Source: RZZS01 sp964498755 (GTDB taxonomy: Bacteria > Pseudomonadota > Alphaproteobacteria > Micavibrionales > Micavibrionaceae). Taken from it: a stretch of 62,192 bases of DNA. Made by a program: the position numbers and the translations under genes. A model generated the notes under the pieces. It was not told the origin of the DNA. It was given only the letters and a program-made list of their open reading frames with translations, and made no database searches. Location: positions 1-62,192 of the forward strand of contig CAZCIB010000011.1 in NCBI GenBank assembly GCA_964498755.1. The letters are read 5' to 3'. Each line of letters begins with the position of its first letter. The first letter of the stretch is position 1. Of this stretch, positions 39,561-48,556 are shown one piece after another.

Positions 39561-39763
39561 CGCGCTCCGGGCGTGGAAAATGTTCGTAACGCATTGCGGG
39601 TTTTCTGCGCAAAAACCGGAACATTTCCGGCAGCGTCCCAGAGGCGGCCCGCTTTCCTTGCGTTTGTTAAAGACTCATCCCTTGCCCCCGCAATTTCCCC
39701 CTATGCAAATGCGCGGCTTTTGAATAAGTTAACCTCATTTCAAAAGACCATGCAGGGCAAGCA

Positions 39764-42547
39764 ATGAAAACCGTTAACGACATCCGCAGTGAATTTCTGA
39801 GTTTCTTCGCCGGAAAGGGTCACGAGATCGTACCCTCCAGCCCGCTCGTGCCGCAGAACGATCCGACGCTTATGTTCGTCAATTCCGGCATGGTGCAGTT
39901 CAAGAACGTCTTCACGGGCGCGGAAACGCGGCCCTATACCCGCGCGACCACGGCGCAAAAGAGCGTGCGCGCGGGCGGCAAGCACAACGACCTCGACAAT
40001 GTCGGCTATACGGCGCGTCACCATACGTTTTTCGAGATGATGGGGAATTTTTCCTTTGGCGATTATTTCAAGGAAGAGGCGATTTCCTACGCGTGGGAGC
40101 TGGTCACGAAACATTTTGAGCTGCCGAGGGAAAAGCTGCTTGTCACGGTTTATCATGAGGATGAACAGGCCGCCGATCTCTGGAAGAAAATCGCAGGGTT
40201 CGCGGACGATAAAATCATCCGCATCCCGACAAGCGACAATTTCTGGATGATGGGCGATACGGGCCCGTGCGGGCCGTGCTCGGAGATTTTCATTGATCAG
40301 GGCGAGTCCTTATGGGGCGGCCCGCCCGGAAGCCCGGACGAAGACGGTGACCGTTTCCTAGAATTCTGGAACCTCGTCTTCATGCAGTTCGAGCAGGAGC
40401 CGGACGGCGAAGGCGGCTATAACCGAACGCCGCTGCCGAACCCATGCATTGATACCGGCATGGGCCTTGAGCGCACGGCCGCGATCATGCAGGGCAAGTT
40501 TTCGAATTACGATATCGATCTCCTGCGCTCGATCATCGAGCACAGCGCGGATATGACGGGCGTCTCTCCGGACGGCGATCAGGCCGCAAGTCACCGCGTT
40601 ATCGCCGATCATTTGCGCGCGAGCGCGTTCCTGATGGCAGATGGCGTGATGCCCTCGAACGAAGGGCGCGGCTATGTCTTGCGCCGCATCATGCGCCGCG
40701 CCATGCGTCATGCGCATTTGCTGGGCGCGAAAGAGCCGCTGATGTACCGTCTGCTGCCGACGCTCACCGGCATGATGGGCGAGGCTTACCCGGAACTCCG
40801 CCGCGCGGAGGCGCTTGTATCGGAAACTCTGAAAATCGAGGAAACGCGCTTTAAAAATACGCTGGAACGCGGCCTCAAAATGCTCGACGAGGAAACCGAC
40901 AAAGTCTCGGGCGGCAAGCTTTCGGGCGAGGTCGCCTTCAAGCTTTACGACACTTACGGCTTCCCTGTGGATCTCACGGCGGACGCGCTTAAAAGCCAGA
41001 ATATCGCCGTCGATATGGAGGGCTTTAACGCCTGCATGGAAGAGCAGAAAAAAGCCGCGCGCGCGAGCTGGGCGGGCTCGGGCGAAACCGGCACGGACAA
41101 GCTCTGGTTCGAAATCCTCGACGAGGTCGGCCCGACGGATTTTCTGGGCTACGAAACCGAACAGGCGGAAGGGATCGTCAAGGCGATCGTGAAAGACGGC
41201 GCGCGCGCCGACGCCCTCAACGCGGGAGAAGAAGGTTTCATCATCACCAACCAAAGCCCGTTCTACGCCGAAAGCGGCGGACAGGTTGGGGACAGTGGAC
41301 GCATGAAAACGCCGGACAGCGCGGACCTCTCCGTAAGCGACGTTAAAAAGCAGGTCGGCAAGCTCTGGGTTCATTCAGCAAGGGTTGAAAGTGGAACAAT
41401 CAAAACGGGCGAGGTTGTCGAAATGCGCGTCGACGCCGAACGCCGCGCCGCCATTCGCGCGAACCACTCGGCCACGCACCTTTTGCATGCCGCGCTGCAC
41501 AAACATATCGGCAAACACGTGACGCAGAAGGGCTCGCTTGTGGATGACAAGCGCCTACGCTTTGATATCTCGCTCAACACGGCCCTCACCGATGAACAAA
41601 TCGCCGCGATCGAGCAGACGGTAAACGAGGAAATCTGGGCGAATACCCCGGTCGTCACGCGCCTGATGCCGATAGAAGAAGCCATGGAGGCAGGCGCAAT
41701 GGCGCTGTTCGGCGAGAAGTATGACGAAGAAGTGCGCGTGCTGACGATGGGGCGTCCCTCACCCTCCCGCGCTTCGCACGGGCCCCTCCCTCTCCCTGAA
41801 GGGAGAGGGAAAGACACCCCCCTCTCCCTTCAGGGAGAGGGCAACGAAGCTTCGCCGCAAAGCGGCGTTAGCGCAGTGGGTGAGGGAAAAACGCGCCCCT
41901 TCTCTATCGAACTCTGCGGCGGGACGCATGTGCGGCGCACGGGGGATATCGGCCTGTTTAAGCTCGTCGGCGATTCCGCGCTGTCCGCAGGCGTGCGCCG
42001 CGTCGAGGGCGTGACGCGCGGCGGGGCGCTCGCGCTCCTGAACGAGGAAGACGCGCTGCTGCATAAAACCGCGCAGCTTCTAAACGCGCCGCCCGCCGAT
42101 ATCCCCGAGCGGGTTAAATCTCTATCGGAGGAAAAACGCAAACTCGAAAAACAGGTCGCCGAACTGCGCCGTCAGTTGGCGACAGGCGGCGGCGGGGAAA
42201 GCGCCGGACCTGACGTCAAAGACATCGCGGGCGTGAAGTTCACCGCCAAAGTCCTCGACGGCTTCCCGGCCAAAGACCTGAAACCCATGGCCGACGATTT
42301 GAAGAAAAAGCTCGGATCCGGCGTCATCGCGCTTGTGGCGACGAATGAGGGCAAGGCCTCTCTGGTCGTTGGCGTAACCGAAGACCTCACCGGCAAAATC
42401 AGCGCGGTGGACCTTGTGAAAATCGGCGCGGAAGCGCTTGGCGGCAAAGGCGGCGGCGGCCGCCCCGACATGGCCCAGGCCGGCGGCCCTGATGCGGCGG
42501 CTGCGAACGACGCCGTTCAGGCGATAGAAGGCGCGCTGGCGGGGTGA
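39764..42547 (+). CDS. alaS: alanyl-tRNA synthetase with an inserted palindromic-element peptide
   Basis: AlaRS charges and proofreads tRNA-Ala. The 927-residue frame has the catalytic N-terminus (SEFLSFFAGKGHEIVPSSPLVP, TLMFVNSGMVQFKNVF, HHTFFEMMGNFSFGDYFK), the editing-domain motif HSATHLLHAALH, the second zinc motif CGGTH, and a glycine-rich C-terminal domain. About 44 residues (near 665-708) are inserted between VRVLTMG and FSIELCGGTH, next to the editing zinc site. They come from the palindromic element at 41756-41886. Without it the length, near 880, would be normal. The frame is kept, so the protein is probably made. Confidence 0.95.
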   Translation: MKTVNDIRSEFLSFFAGKGHEIVPSSPLVPQNDPTLMFVNSGMVQFKNVFTGAETRPYTRATTAQKSVRAGGKHNDLDNVGYTARHHTFFEMMGNFSFGDYFKEEAISYAWELVTKHFELPREKLLVTVYHEDEQAADLWKKIAGFADDKIIRIPTSDNFWMMGDTGPCGPCSEIFIDQGESLWGGPPGSPDEDGDRFLEFWNLVFMQFEQEPDGEGGYNRTPLPNPCIDTGMGLERTAAIMQGKFSNYDIDLLRSIIEHSADMTGVSPDGDQAASHRVIADHLRASAFLMADGVMPSNEGRGYVLRRIMRRAMRHAHLLGAKEPLMYRLLPTLTGMMGEAYPELRRAEALVSETLKIEETRFKNTLERGLKMLDEETDKVSGGKLSGEVAFKLYDTYGFPVDLTADALKSQNIAVDMEGFNACMEEQKKAARASWAGSGETGTDKLWFEILDEVGPTDFLGYETEQAEGIVKAIVKDGARADALNAGEEGFIITNQSPFYAESGGQVGDSGRMKTPDSADLSVSDVKKQVGKLWVHSARVESGTIKTGEVVEMRVDAERRAAIRANHSATHLLHAALHKHIGKHVTQKGSLVDDKRLRFDISLNTALTDEQIAAIEQTVNEEIWANTPVVTRLMPIEEAMEAGAMALFGEKYDEEVRVLTMGRPSPSRASHGPLPLPEGRGKDTPLSLQGEGNEASPQSGVSAVGEGKTRPFSIELCGGTHVRRTGDIGLFKLVGDSALSAGVRRVEGVTRGGALALLNEEDALLHKTAQLLNAPPADIPERVKSLSEEKRKLEKQVAELRRQLATGGGGESAGPDVKDIAGVKFTAKVLDGFPAKDLKPMADDLKKKLGSGVIALVATNEGKASLVVGVTEDLTGKISAVDLVKIGAEALGGKGGGGRPDMAQAGGPDAAAANDAVQAIEGALAG
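41756..41886 (+). repeat. palindromic element inserted in frame in alaS
   Basis: It runs from CCCTCACCC to GTGGGTGAGGG, 131 bp. It contains two core hairpins (CCCTCTCCCTGAAGGGAGAGGG and CCTCTCCCTTCAGGGAGAGGG) and CGCCGCAAAGCGGCG. It encodes GPLPLPEGRG and later SAVGEGK. The gltB copy encodes GSLPLPEGRG and SGVGEGH, in the same frame relative to the element over these segments. Confidence 0.85.
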
Positions 42548-42557
42548 TTCCATAACC

Positions 42558-42596
42558 GGGGACACACACTTTTAATGCGCAAAAGTGTGTGTCCTC
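42558..42596. repeat. perfect 14-bp-stem palindrome after alaS
   Basis: GGACACACACTTTT (42560-42573) pairs perfectly with AAAAGTGTGTGTCC (42581-42594) around a seven-base loop, 13 bases after the alaS stop. It could terminate alaS transcription or be a REP-like sequence. The rest of 42597-42715 shows no gene. Confidence 0.65.
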
Positions 42597-42715
42597 CATG
42601 TGTGGGGTAACCCGGCGTTGCCGAACGTCTTATGGCATTTTACGCTTGTATTTCAGGATGGTGAAAAAACTGTTCTTGCCCCTCTGGGCTAAAAAAGTGA
42701 CCCTGTTTGTTCACG

Positions 42716-42800
42716 CCATGACCGCAAGGAAGACGCCATGGACGCCATGATTTTCTTCTTTGCGGCGCTTCGCGTCTTCATGGTGCTCTCTGCGTGAACC
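42716..42800. repeat. unit-based inverted repeat upstream of the HIT gene
   Basis: GCCATGACCGCAAGGAAGACGCC and GGACGCCATGA on the left face CTTTGCGGCGCTTCGCGTC, TTCATGG and CTCTCTGCGTG on the right. The arms are degenerate tandem units of about 7 bp, like repeats widely seen between bacterial genes. Confidence 0.45.
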
Positions 42801-42835
42801 AAAAAAGACGGAAATTGTAACTGGAGACATTAGAC

Positions 42836-43291
42836 ATGAAGGAAAAGCCTGAAAACATCTCATGCGCGTTTTGCCGAATTGTGGCCGGTAAGGAAGAGGC
42901 CAGCGTGATCTATGAAGATGATAGCTGTTTGGCTTTCATGGATATCAGACCCGTAAATACTGGCCAGTGCATGGTCATTCCCAAAGAGCACATCGACCAC
43001 TTCACTGACATTCCCGACGATCTGGCGGCGCATATGATGGTCGTTGCGCAAAAGATCGGCAGGAACATGCTGGAAAAGCTCAGCCCAAAACCGGAGCGCA
43101 CCGGCTATGTGGTTCACGGTTACGGCATTGCGCATGCGCATCTCGTTATCGTTCCGCAGCATGACGAGAACGATATCACATCCCTGAAGATGCTGGACGT
43201 CCGCGACGGTAAAATCGTACCTGACTGGTATATGTTGCCTGCGCCGGACCGGAAAGAGCTGGACGAAACGGCGCGTCAGCTTCATCTTTGA
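42836..43291 (+). CDS. HIT-family nucleotide-binding protein
   Basis: This 151-residue protein has CAFCRIVAGKEEASVIYEDDSCLAFMDIRPVNTGQCMVIPKEHI and the histidine triad HAHLVIVP near residue 102. HIT proteins hydrolyse or transfer nucleotide phosphates. The N-terminal CxxC may bind zinc. The extension after the triad is longer than in the smallest members. The next gene starts ten bases after its stop. Confidence 0.85.
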   Translation: MKEKPENISCAFCRIVAGKEEASVIYEDDSCLAFMDIRPVNTGQCMVIPKEHIDHFTDIPDDLAAHMMVVAQKIGRNMLEKLSPKPERTGYVVHGYGIAHAHLVIVPQHDENDITSLKMLDVRDGKIVPDWYMLPAPDRKELDETARQLHL

Positions 43292-43300
43292 GCCGCCGGC

Positions 43301-43705
43301 ATGTCTTCTCTCCTCCTCGCCGATATTATTCTCGTGCTCCACGCCGCCTTCATCGTGTTCGTGGTCGGCGGGCAGGTTTTAATTTTAGCGGGGCTGGCGC
43401 TCAAATGGCGCTGGGTACGGAATTTCAAGTTTCGACTGATCCACCTGATGTCCATAGGATTTGTCGTCATCAATACGTTACTGGGCGAATTATGCCCGCT
43501 TACGATCTGGGAGGGAAATCTGCGCCGAGCGGCGGGAGAAGAGTTTTACGGCGGCGGCTTCATTGCCCATCACGTTCAAAGCCTTATTTATTATGAAGCC
43601 CCGCCATGGCTTTTCGCGCTTGCCTATACGGCGTTTGGCGCGCTTGTTCTGGCGACGTGGTTTTGGGGTGGACCCAAAAGGAATAAACATGAAAATTCTC
43701 TATGA
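43301..43705 (+). CDS. DUF2784 family membrane protein
   Basis: This 134-residue protein has four hydrophobic helices. The N-terminal block LLLADIILVLHAAFIVFVVGGQVLILAGLALKWRWVRN and LGELCPLTIWEGNLR identify DUF2784. Function is unknown. It is closely spaced after the HIT gene and overlaps the NUDIX gene by 17 bases, indicating one operon. Confidence 0.8.
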   Translation: MSSLLLADIILVLHAAFIVFVVGGQVLILAGLALKWRWVRNFKFRLIHLMSIGFVVINTLLGELCPLTIWEGNLRRAAGEEFYGGGFIAHHVQSLIYYEAPPWLFALAYTAFGALVLATWFWGGPKRNKHENSL

Positions 43706-44201
43706 AGGCAAGTGGGCGCGGCTGATCGACGATAATGGCTGGGAATACGCGGACAGGGGCCATGTGGCCGACGGAATCGTCGTGATCGTGCCGGTGACCG
43801 GCGACGGCGAGATTATCCTTGTCGAGCAATACCGCCCCGCCGTAAAAAGCGTCGTGGTTGAGCTGCCCGCCGGACTGGCCGGGGACGTCGATTCAAAAGA
43901 AAGCTTTGAAACGGCAGCGCTCCGTGAGCTCCACGAGGAAACGGGTTACGAAGCCGAGCTTGAATTCCTGATGCGCGGGCCCCTGTCGCCCGGCATTACG
44001 AGCGAGATCGGGCATTTTTTCCTCGCCCGCAACGCCTTTAAATCCGGTCAAGGCGGCGGCGATGAAACGGAAAATATCACCGTGCATGTCGTGCCGCTCG
44101 CCAGCGCGCGGGAATGGCTCAAGGCGCAGATGGCGGAGGGCAAATATATCGAGCCCAAAGTCTATGCTGGACTCTGGTTCGCCGGACAGAGTCAGTCATA
44201 A
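43689..44201 (+). CDS. NUDIX hydrolase
   Basis: This 170-residue protein carries the NUDIX box in GLAGDVDSKESFETAALRELHEETGYEAE, with the REL-EETG core near residues 81-88, and VELPAGL just before it, as in ADP-ribose pyrophosphatase-like members. The start at 43689 (MKILYEGKWARLI) lies within the end of the DUF2784 gene. The longer upstream frame is a shadow of that gene. Confidence 0.88.
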   Translation: MKILYEGKWARLIDDNGWEYADRGHVADGIVVIVPVTGDGEIILVEQYRPAVKSVVVELPAGLAGDVDSKESFETAALRELHEETGYEAELEFLMRGPLSPGITSEIGHFFLARNAFKSGQGGGDETENITVHVVPLASAREWLKAQMAEGKYIEPKVYAGLWFAGQSQS

Positions 44202-44298
44202 ACGAAATAACCCTAAGGATTTATCTGATTATAAAATTACGCCCCTTGCATTGATCGCTTTTATTAATATATAAGGAGGTTAAATAAAAGGGTTTATA

Positions 44299-45165
44299 AT
44301 GATTAGAAATCTGGATATCGATCTTTTAAGGGCTTTCCTGACAATTTATGAAACCGGCAGCTTCAGCGCCGCCGCGGAAAGACTGGGCCGTACGCAGTCG
44401 ACCATCAGCCAGCAGATCAAAAAGCTGGAAGACGTTCTCGGGCATACGGTTCTCGACCGCAATAACAGGTCGGTGGCCATCTCGGCGCAGGGCATGGTTC
44501 TCCTGCCTTACGCGCGCAAGATGCTGAGCGTCAATGACGAGCTCTTCCAGCAAATGGTCTCGCCGCAGATCGAGGGGCAGGTTCGTCTCGGCGCGCCCGA
44601 AGCGTTCACGGCCACGCATCTGCCCCATGTTCTGGCGCAGTTTTTGAAGTCCTATCCGACTGTTGGTCTTGAGGTGCAATGCGAGTTGAGCGACAAGCTG
44701 CTGGAGGGGTTCGAGCGCGGGCAGTTCGACATTGCGCTGTTCAAACGTACTGCCAAGACCAGAACTTTCGGCACGCGCATCTGGCATGAAAGCCTGATAT
44801 GGGTGGCTTCCGACAAGGAAGTGGCGCGCCGCAACGGCTCCGTTCCGCTTATCCTGTCGCCTTTCCCTTGCGTTTACCGCGCGAAGATGACGGACACGCT
44901 CGAGGAAAAAGACGTTAAATGGCACGGCGTCCTGACCAGCCACAGCATGACGGGTCGCATCGCCGCAGCGAAAGCCGGGCTCGGCATTACGGCAATCCCG
45001 CGGGAAATGCTCTCTCCCGGGCTTTACGTACTTGATGAAGGCGACAACCTGCCGCCGCTGGACAACATTGAAATCGCCATGCTCCGCGATGAAGAGAACG
45101 CAAGCGAGGCCGTACGCGTCCTCGCCGAGCATATTCTGGTCAATCTCGAGAGCTGCGTTGCATGA
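44299..45165 (+). CDS. LysR-family transcriptional regulator
   Basis: This 288-residue protein has the winged HTH DLLRAFLTIYETGSFSAAAERLGRTQSTISQQIKKLEDVLGHTVLDR at its N-terminus and a periplasmic-binding-like effector domain (VRLGAPEAFTATHLPHVLAQFLKSYPTVGLEVQC). A TAAGGAGGT sequence lies about 20 bases before the ATG. No obvious target gene is divergent from it. Confidence 0.92.
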   Translation: MIRNLDIDLLRAFLTIYETGSFSAAAERLGRTQSTISQQIKKLEDVLGHTVLDRNNRSVAISAQGMVLLPYARKMLSVNDELFQQMVSPQIEGQVRLGAPEAFTATHLPHVLAQFLKSYPTVGLEVQCELSDKLLEGFERGQFDIALFKRTAKTRTFGTRIWHESLIWVASDKEVARRNGSVPLILSPFPCVYRAKMTDTLEEKDVKWHGVLTSHSMTGRIAAAKAGLGITAIPREMLSPGLYVLDEGDNLPPLDNIEIAMLRDEENASEAVRVLAEHILVNLESCVA

Positions 45166-45185
45166 CGGCATGAGGCGCAACAAAT

Positions 45186-45223
45186 GTGCAAAATGTTGTT
45201 TTGTGCGAATGTTGTGCTATGAT
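45186..45223 (+). promoter_or_regulatory. promoter/operator of the ParDE-like pair
   Basis: TTGTTT (45196-45201) and TATGAT (45218-45223) are spaced by 16 bases. The promoter overlaps two direct repeats, GTGCAAAATGTTGT (45186-45199) and GTGCGAATGTTGT (45203-45215), which are plausible antitoxin-binding sites. Confidence 0.5.
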
Positions 45224-45249
45224 TAACGTAAAGACAGGAGTTAAAAAAA

Positions 45250-45492
45250 ATGCCGCGCCTTTCCATTGACGTTACGCCTGAACAGCATCAAAAGCTTAAA
45301 GCAATCGCCGCGTTGAGCGGGCGGAGCATAAAAGATTACGTTTTAGAGCGGTCTCTGGCGGAGGCTCCGGAAGAGGAATTAATCGCCCTGAGCAACCTCG
45401 AGCAATTTCTCGCGGAGAGAAAAAAAGAAATTGAACGCGGAGAAATCGTTCAATCCACCGCGCAGGACATATTTTCTGAAACGCTTCGATAA
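45250..45492 (+). CDS. ribbon-helix-helix antitoxin
   Basis: This 80-residue protein begins with an RHH DNA-binding part (MPRLSIDVTPEQHQKLKAIAALSGRSIKDYVLERSL), followed by a charged helix that would bind the toxin. It resembles ParD/StbD-type antitoxins. AGGAG precedes the ATG. The toxin gene starts 21 bases after its stop. Confidence 0.8.
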   Translation: MPRLSIDVTPEQHQKLKAIAALSGRSIKDYVLERSLAEAPEEELIALSNLEQFLAERKKEIERGEIVQSTAQDIFSETLR

Positions 45493-45513
45493 ACCGCGCC
45501 TTGCCTTTAGGCC

Positions 45514-45822
45514 ATGCCCTCATATTCTTTAACAAAATCCGCGCAAAACGACATTCGTGATATCGCAAGATATACCCGGGATCGATGGGGCAAGGATCAG
45601 GCAATGAGATATGCCGGTTTAATAGACAAATGTTTTGATGACATTGTGAATAAGAGAATAAGTGAGAAATCCGTATCCGACGCTTTGCCCGGCATATTTT
45701 ATCAGCGCGTACAAAAACATGTTGTTTTTTACGCGCGCAGTGAGGATTTCAGTATCGTCATTATCGCCGTACTGCATGAAAGGATGGATTTGGTAAATCG
45801 CCTGAAACAGCGATTGAAATAA
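45514..45822 (+). CDS. RelE/ParE-family toxin
   Basis: This 102-residue protein has the ParE pattern: YSLTKSAQNDIRDIARYTRDRWGKDQAMRYAGLIDKCFDDI, LPGIFYQRVQKHVVFYARSEDFSIVIIAVLHERMDLVNRL. It follows the RHH antitoxin in one operon. The module sits between a LysR gene and a U32 gene, with no sign of other mobile genes nearby. Confidence 0.85.
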   Translation: MPSYSLTKSAQNDIRDIARYTRDRWGKDQAMRYAGLIDKCFDDIVNKRISEKSVSDALPGIFYQRVQKHVVFYARSEDFSIVIIAVLHERMDLVNRLKQRLK

Positions 45823-45874
45823 CCTTGTAAAACAGAGTGCAACAAAACGCCCGAGTGTGATATGAGTGCGCATC

Positions 45875-47521
45875 ATGGATTTTAATTTACGAAAACCTGA
45901 GCTTCTTCTCCCCGCCGGTTCTATGGAGACGATCCGCACGGCCGTACTGTATGGCGCGGACGCGATTTATATGGGCACGCCGGACATGTCGATGCGCACG
46001 AAATCCAAACTGTCTTTGGAAGACGTCGTGGAAGGGACGAAATTCGCGCATGACCATGGCGTAAAAGTTTATCTGACGCTGAACCTGATCTCGCACAACC
46101 GCGATATTCCAAAGCTCGGGGAATATATTGAGACGGTGCGCGCGGTAAATCCGGACGGGCTTATCGTTGCAGATCCGGGCGTGTTCCAATATGTGCGCGA
46201 ACATGCGCCGGATATCGACCTGCATGTCTCAACGCAGGCAAACGCCTGTTCATGGCTTACCGTGAATTTCTGGCAAAGACAGGGCGCAAAGCTTGTGGTG
46301 CTTGGCCGCGAGGTTAGCTTTGAAGAGCTTTCCGAAATCCGCGAAAAATGCCCGGATATCAAGCTCGAGGCCTTCGTGCACGGGGCGATGTGCATGACCT
46401 ATTCCGGGCGGTGTCTTTTATCCAACTTCATGGCCGAGCGCGGCGCGAACCAGGGGAACTGCGCCAATGCCTGCCGCTGGGAATACAAGGTGCACCTGAA
46501 GCTCAAGGACGGGTCCGTGCACGACTTACGGATTGATGAAAGCAACGGCGATCTTTTCGAGTTCTTTTTGGAGGAAGGTTATCGGCCCGGAGAGCTTCTC
46601 CCAATCATTGAGGATGAGCGCGGCTCTTATATCCTGAACTCCAAAGATTTGTGTCTTATGCCCAAATTAGACGATTATATGCGCATCGGCGTGGACACGC
46701 TGAAAGTCGAGGGCCGCAACCGCAGCCCTTACTATGTCGGCATTACCGCGCGCGCCTACCGGCAGGCCATCGACGACTGGCATGAAAATCCAGATCAATG
46801 GAACCCGAAGCCCTATTTGCGCGAGCTGGAAACCGTCGGCAGCCGCGGCTATACGCTTGCCTTTCATGAAGGACGCCTGACCAACTACGCGCACGGCTAC
46901 GACCACACGGCCATGCTGGCGGAATGGGAGTATGGCGGGTTCGTAAGAGAACACACAGGCGACGCGCTGATCATGACGGTGAAGAACAAGTTCGAGGCCG
47001 GGGACGTGCTGGAATTCGTCCCGCCGAAGGGACGCGAACCGGTTCTCCTGCGCCTGTATGAATTCGAAACGGAACACGGCAAGATTGTCGACGCCATCCA
47101 CGCGGGCCAGCAACAGGCCCTGCGCATCCCCTTCAGCGCCTTCGACCGGGAAGACCCGGAGAAGGTCAGGGAGTTTTTGCCGCCGCTAACCCTGATCCGC
47201 AAAGAGCGCAGCCTGACAAAGGTCGAATGGATCCGCATCAAACAGGATCGCGCCGCCCTGAGACTCGATCAGGATCAGGGCAACGTCGCGGCGTTCGAGG
47301 ACAATAAAAAGAAGCTTAAGCACGCGCTCGAAGAAGACCTGATGGAGCGCACGCCGCGTTCGCCGCGCCTCGGCGCGGGAGGCTGCTGCGGCAAGGGCTG
47401 TAATGGCTGTTTGATTTTCTGGAACGACCCGCAATACGCCAAAGCGCGCGAAATCCTTTCAAAGAAAAAACAGGGCGAAATGCTTGATACGGGCGGCGTT
47501 GGCCGCACGGGGACGCAATAA
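45875..47521 (+). CDS. U32 peptidase family protein (YegQ/TrhP-like tRNA hydroxylation)
   Basis: The protein has 548 residues from ATG 45875; an in-frame GTG at 45866 adds three. It has the U32 signature KLEAFVHGAMCMTYSGRCLLSNFM and further cysteines (GNCANACRWEY). A second cysteine cluster near the end (GGCCGKGCNGC) may hold an Fe-S cluster. Relatives YegQ/TrhP use prephenate-derived chemistry to form 5-hydroxyuridine in tRNA; others are named collagenase-like proteases. The tRNA role is inferred. Confidence 0.8.
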   Translation: MDFNLRKPELLLPAGSMETIRTAVLYGADAIYMGTPDMSMRTKSKLSLEDVVEGTKFAHDHGVKVYLTLNLISHNRDIPKLGEYIETVRAVNPDGLIVADPGVFQYVREHAPDIDLHVSTQANACSWLTVNFWQRQGAKLVVLGREVSFEELSEIREKCPDIKLEAFVHGAMCMTYSGRCLLSNFMAERGANQGNCANACRWEYKVHLKLKDGSVHDLRIDESNGDLFEFFLEEGYRPGELLPIIEDERGSYILNSKDLCLMPKLDDYMRIGVDTLKVEGRNRSPYYVGITARAYRQAIDDWHENPDQWNPKPYLRELETVGSRGYTLAFHEGRLTNYAHGYDHTAMLAEWEYGGFVREHTGDALIMTVKNKFEAGDVLEFVPPKGREPVLLRLYEFETEHGKIVDAIHAGQQQALRIPFSAFDREDPEKVREFLPPLTLIRKERSLTKVEWIRIKQDRAALRLDQDQGNVAAFEDNKKKLKHALEEDLMERTPRSPRLGAGGCCGKGCNGCLIFWNDPQYAKAREILSKKKQGEMLDTGGVGRTGTQ

Positions 47522-47576
47522 GTTAATTGTGTCTCCGGGTGTAGGAAAATGCATAGGCAGGTTGCCTTGCTTGCTC

Positions 47577-47607
47577 TTGACACGCATGCAGTTTCAGTAC
47601 CTATTAT
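47577..47607 (+). promoter_or_regulatory. putative promoter of the cyo operon
   Basis: A consensus -35 TTGACA (47577-47582) is followed 19 bases later by TATTAT (47602-47607), about 48 bases before the cyoA start. The spacer is slightly long. Confidence 0.45.
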
Positions 47608-47654
47608 GGCGGACTTGAATATGAACCGGACGCTTATAGATCTCGTATAAACAA

Positions 47655-48551
47655 ATGATGAACAAACAGGTCTCCAGCGCCTTTACATGGCTTGTTGCGA
47701 TTTTCTCCGTCTTCGCGCTCTCGGGCTGCGAAAACGTCGCGCTTTTCAATTCCAAGGGACCCGTCGGCGAGGCGGAAATGTGGACGATCATTATCGCCTG
47801 GGCGCTGATGCTGATCATCATCATCCCGGTCTTCGCGATGATTTTCTGGTTCGCATGGCATTACCGGGCTTCAAATAAAAAAGCCGCGTACGAGCCGAAA
47901 TGGGATTTTTCGCTGAAAATCGAGCTGGCGACGTGGATTGTGCCCTTGCTTGTCGTGCTGGGCCTGAGCGGCCTGGCTTTTTACAAAACGTTCAAGCTTG
48001 ATCCGTTCAAGCCGCTCGCGGAGGCTGAAGAGCACCTGAACATTCACGTGGTCTCGCTCGACTGGAAATGGCTGTTCATCTACCCGGAACAGAATATCGC
48101 CTCGGTCAATAAAATGGTAATCCCGGTCAATGTGCCGCTGCGCTTTGATATCACGTCAGATACGGTAATGACGTCGTTCTTCGTGCCGCAGCTGGGCTCG
48201 CAGATTTACGCGATGCCAAGACACAGATCCGTCCTGCATCTGATCGCAACTGAAACCGGGGAAATGCGCGGCCAGAACAATAATTTGAGCGGACTGGGTT
48301 ACAGCCATATGCATTTCCCCGTTCATTCCGTCACGCAGGAGGAGTTCGACGCATGGGTCGACGAGGCGCGGCAAAGCCCGCGGATACTCGATATTCCCCG
48401 CTTCGAGGCGCTGTCGAAGCCTAGCATGGGACACCCGCAGATGCTGTTCTCCGCCGTTGACGGGCTTATGTTTGAATACGTAATCGAGCAGTTTGAGGGC
48501 GGTCACGCGCATGAAGGCGTTGGCTTCGGCCATAATGAAGAGGAACATTAA
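47655..48551 (+). CDS. cyoA: cytochrome o ubiquinol oxidase subunit II
   Basis: This 298-residue lipoprotein has a signal sequence ending in the lipobox LSGC near residue 24, two membrane helices, and a periplasmic cupredoxin domain. The copper A ligands of cytochrome c oxidases are absent (the region reads LGYSHMHFPVHSVTQEEFDAW), which marks a quinol oxidase. The C-terminal COX-aromatic-rich part is short. It is first in cyoABCDE, six bases before cyoB. Confidence 0.95.
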   Translation: MMNKQVSSAFTWLVAIFSVFALSGCENVALFNSKGPVGEAEMWTIIIAWALMLIIIIPVFAMIFWFAWHYRASNKKAAYEPKWDFSLKIELATWIVPLLVVLGLSGLAFYKTFKLDPFKPLAEAEEHLNIHVVSLDWKWLFIYPEQNIASVNKMVIPVNVPLRFDITSDTVMTSFFVPQLGSQIYAMPRHRSVLHLIATETGEMRGQNNNLSGLGYSHMHFPVHSVTQEEFDAWVDEARQSPRILDIPRFEALSKPSMGHPQMLFSAVDGLMFEYVIEQFEGGHAHEGVGFGHNEEEH

Positions 48552-48556
48552 CCGGC

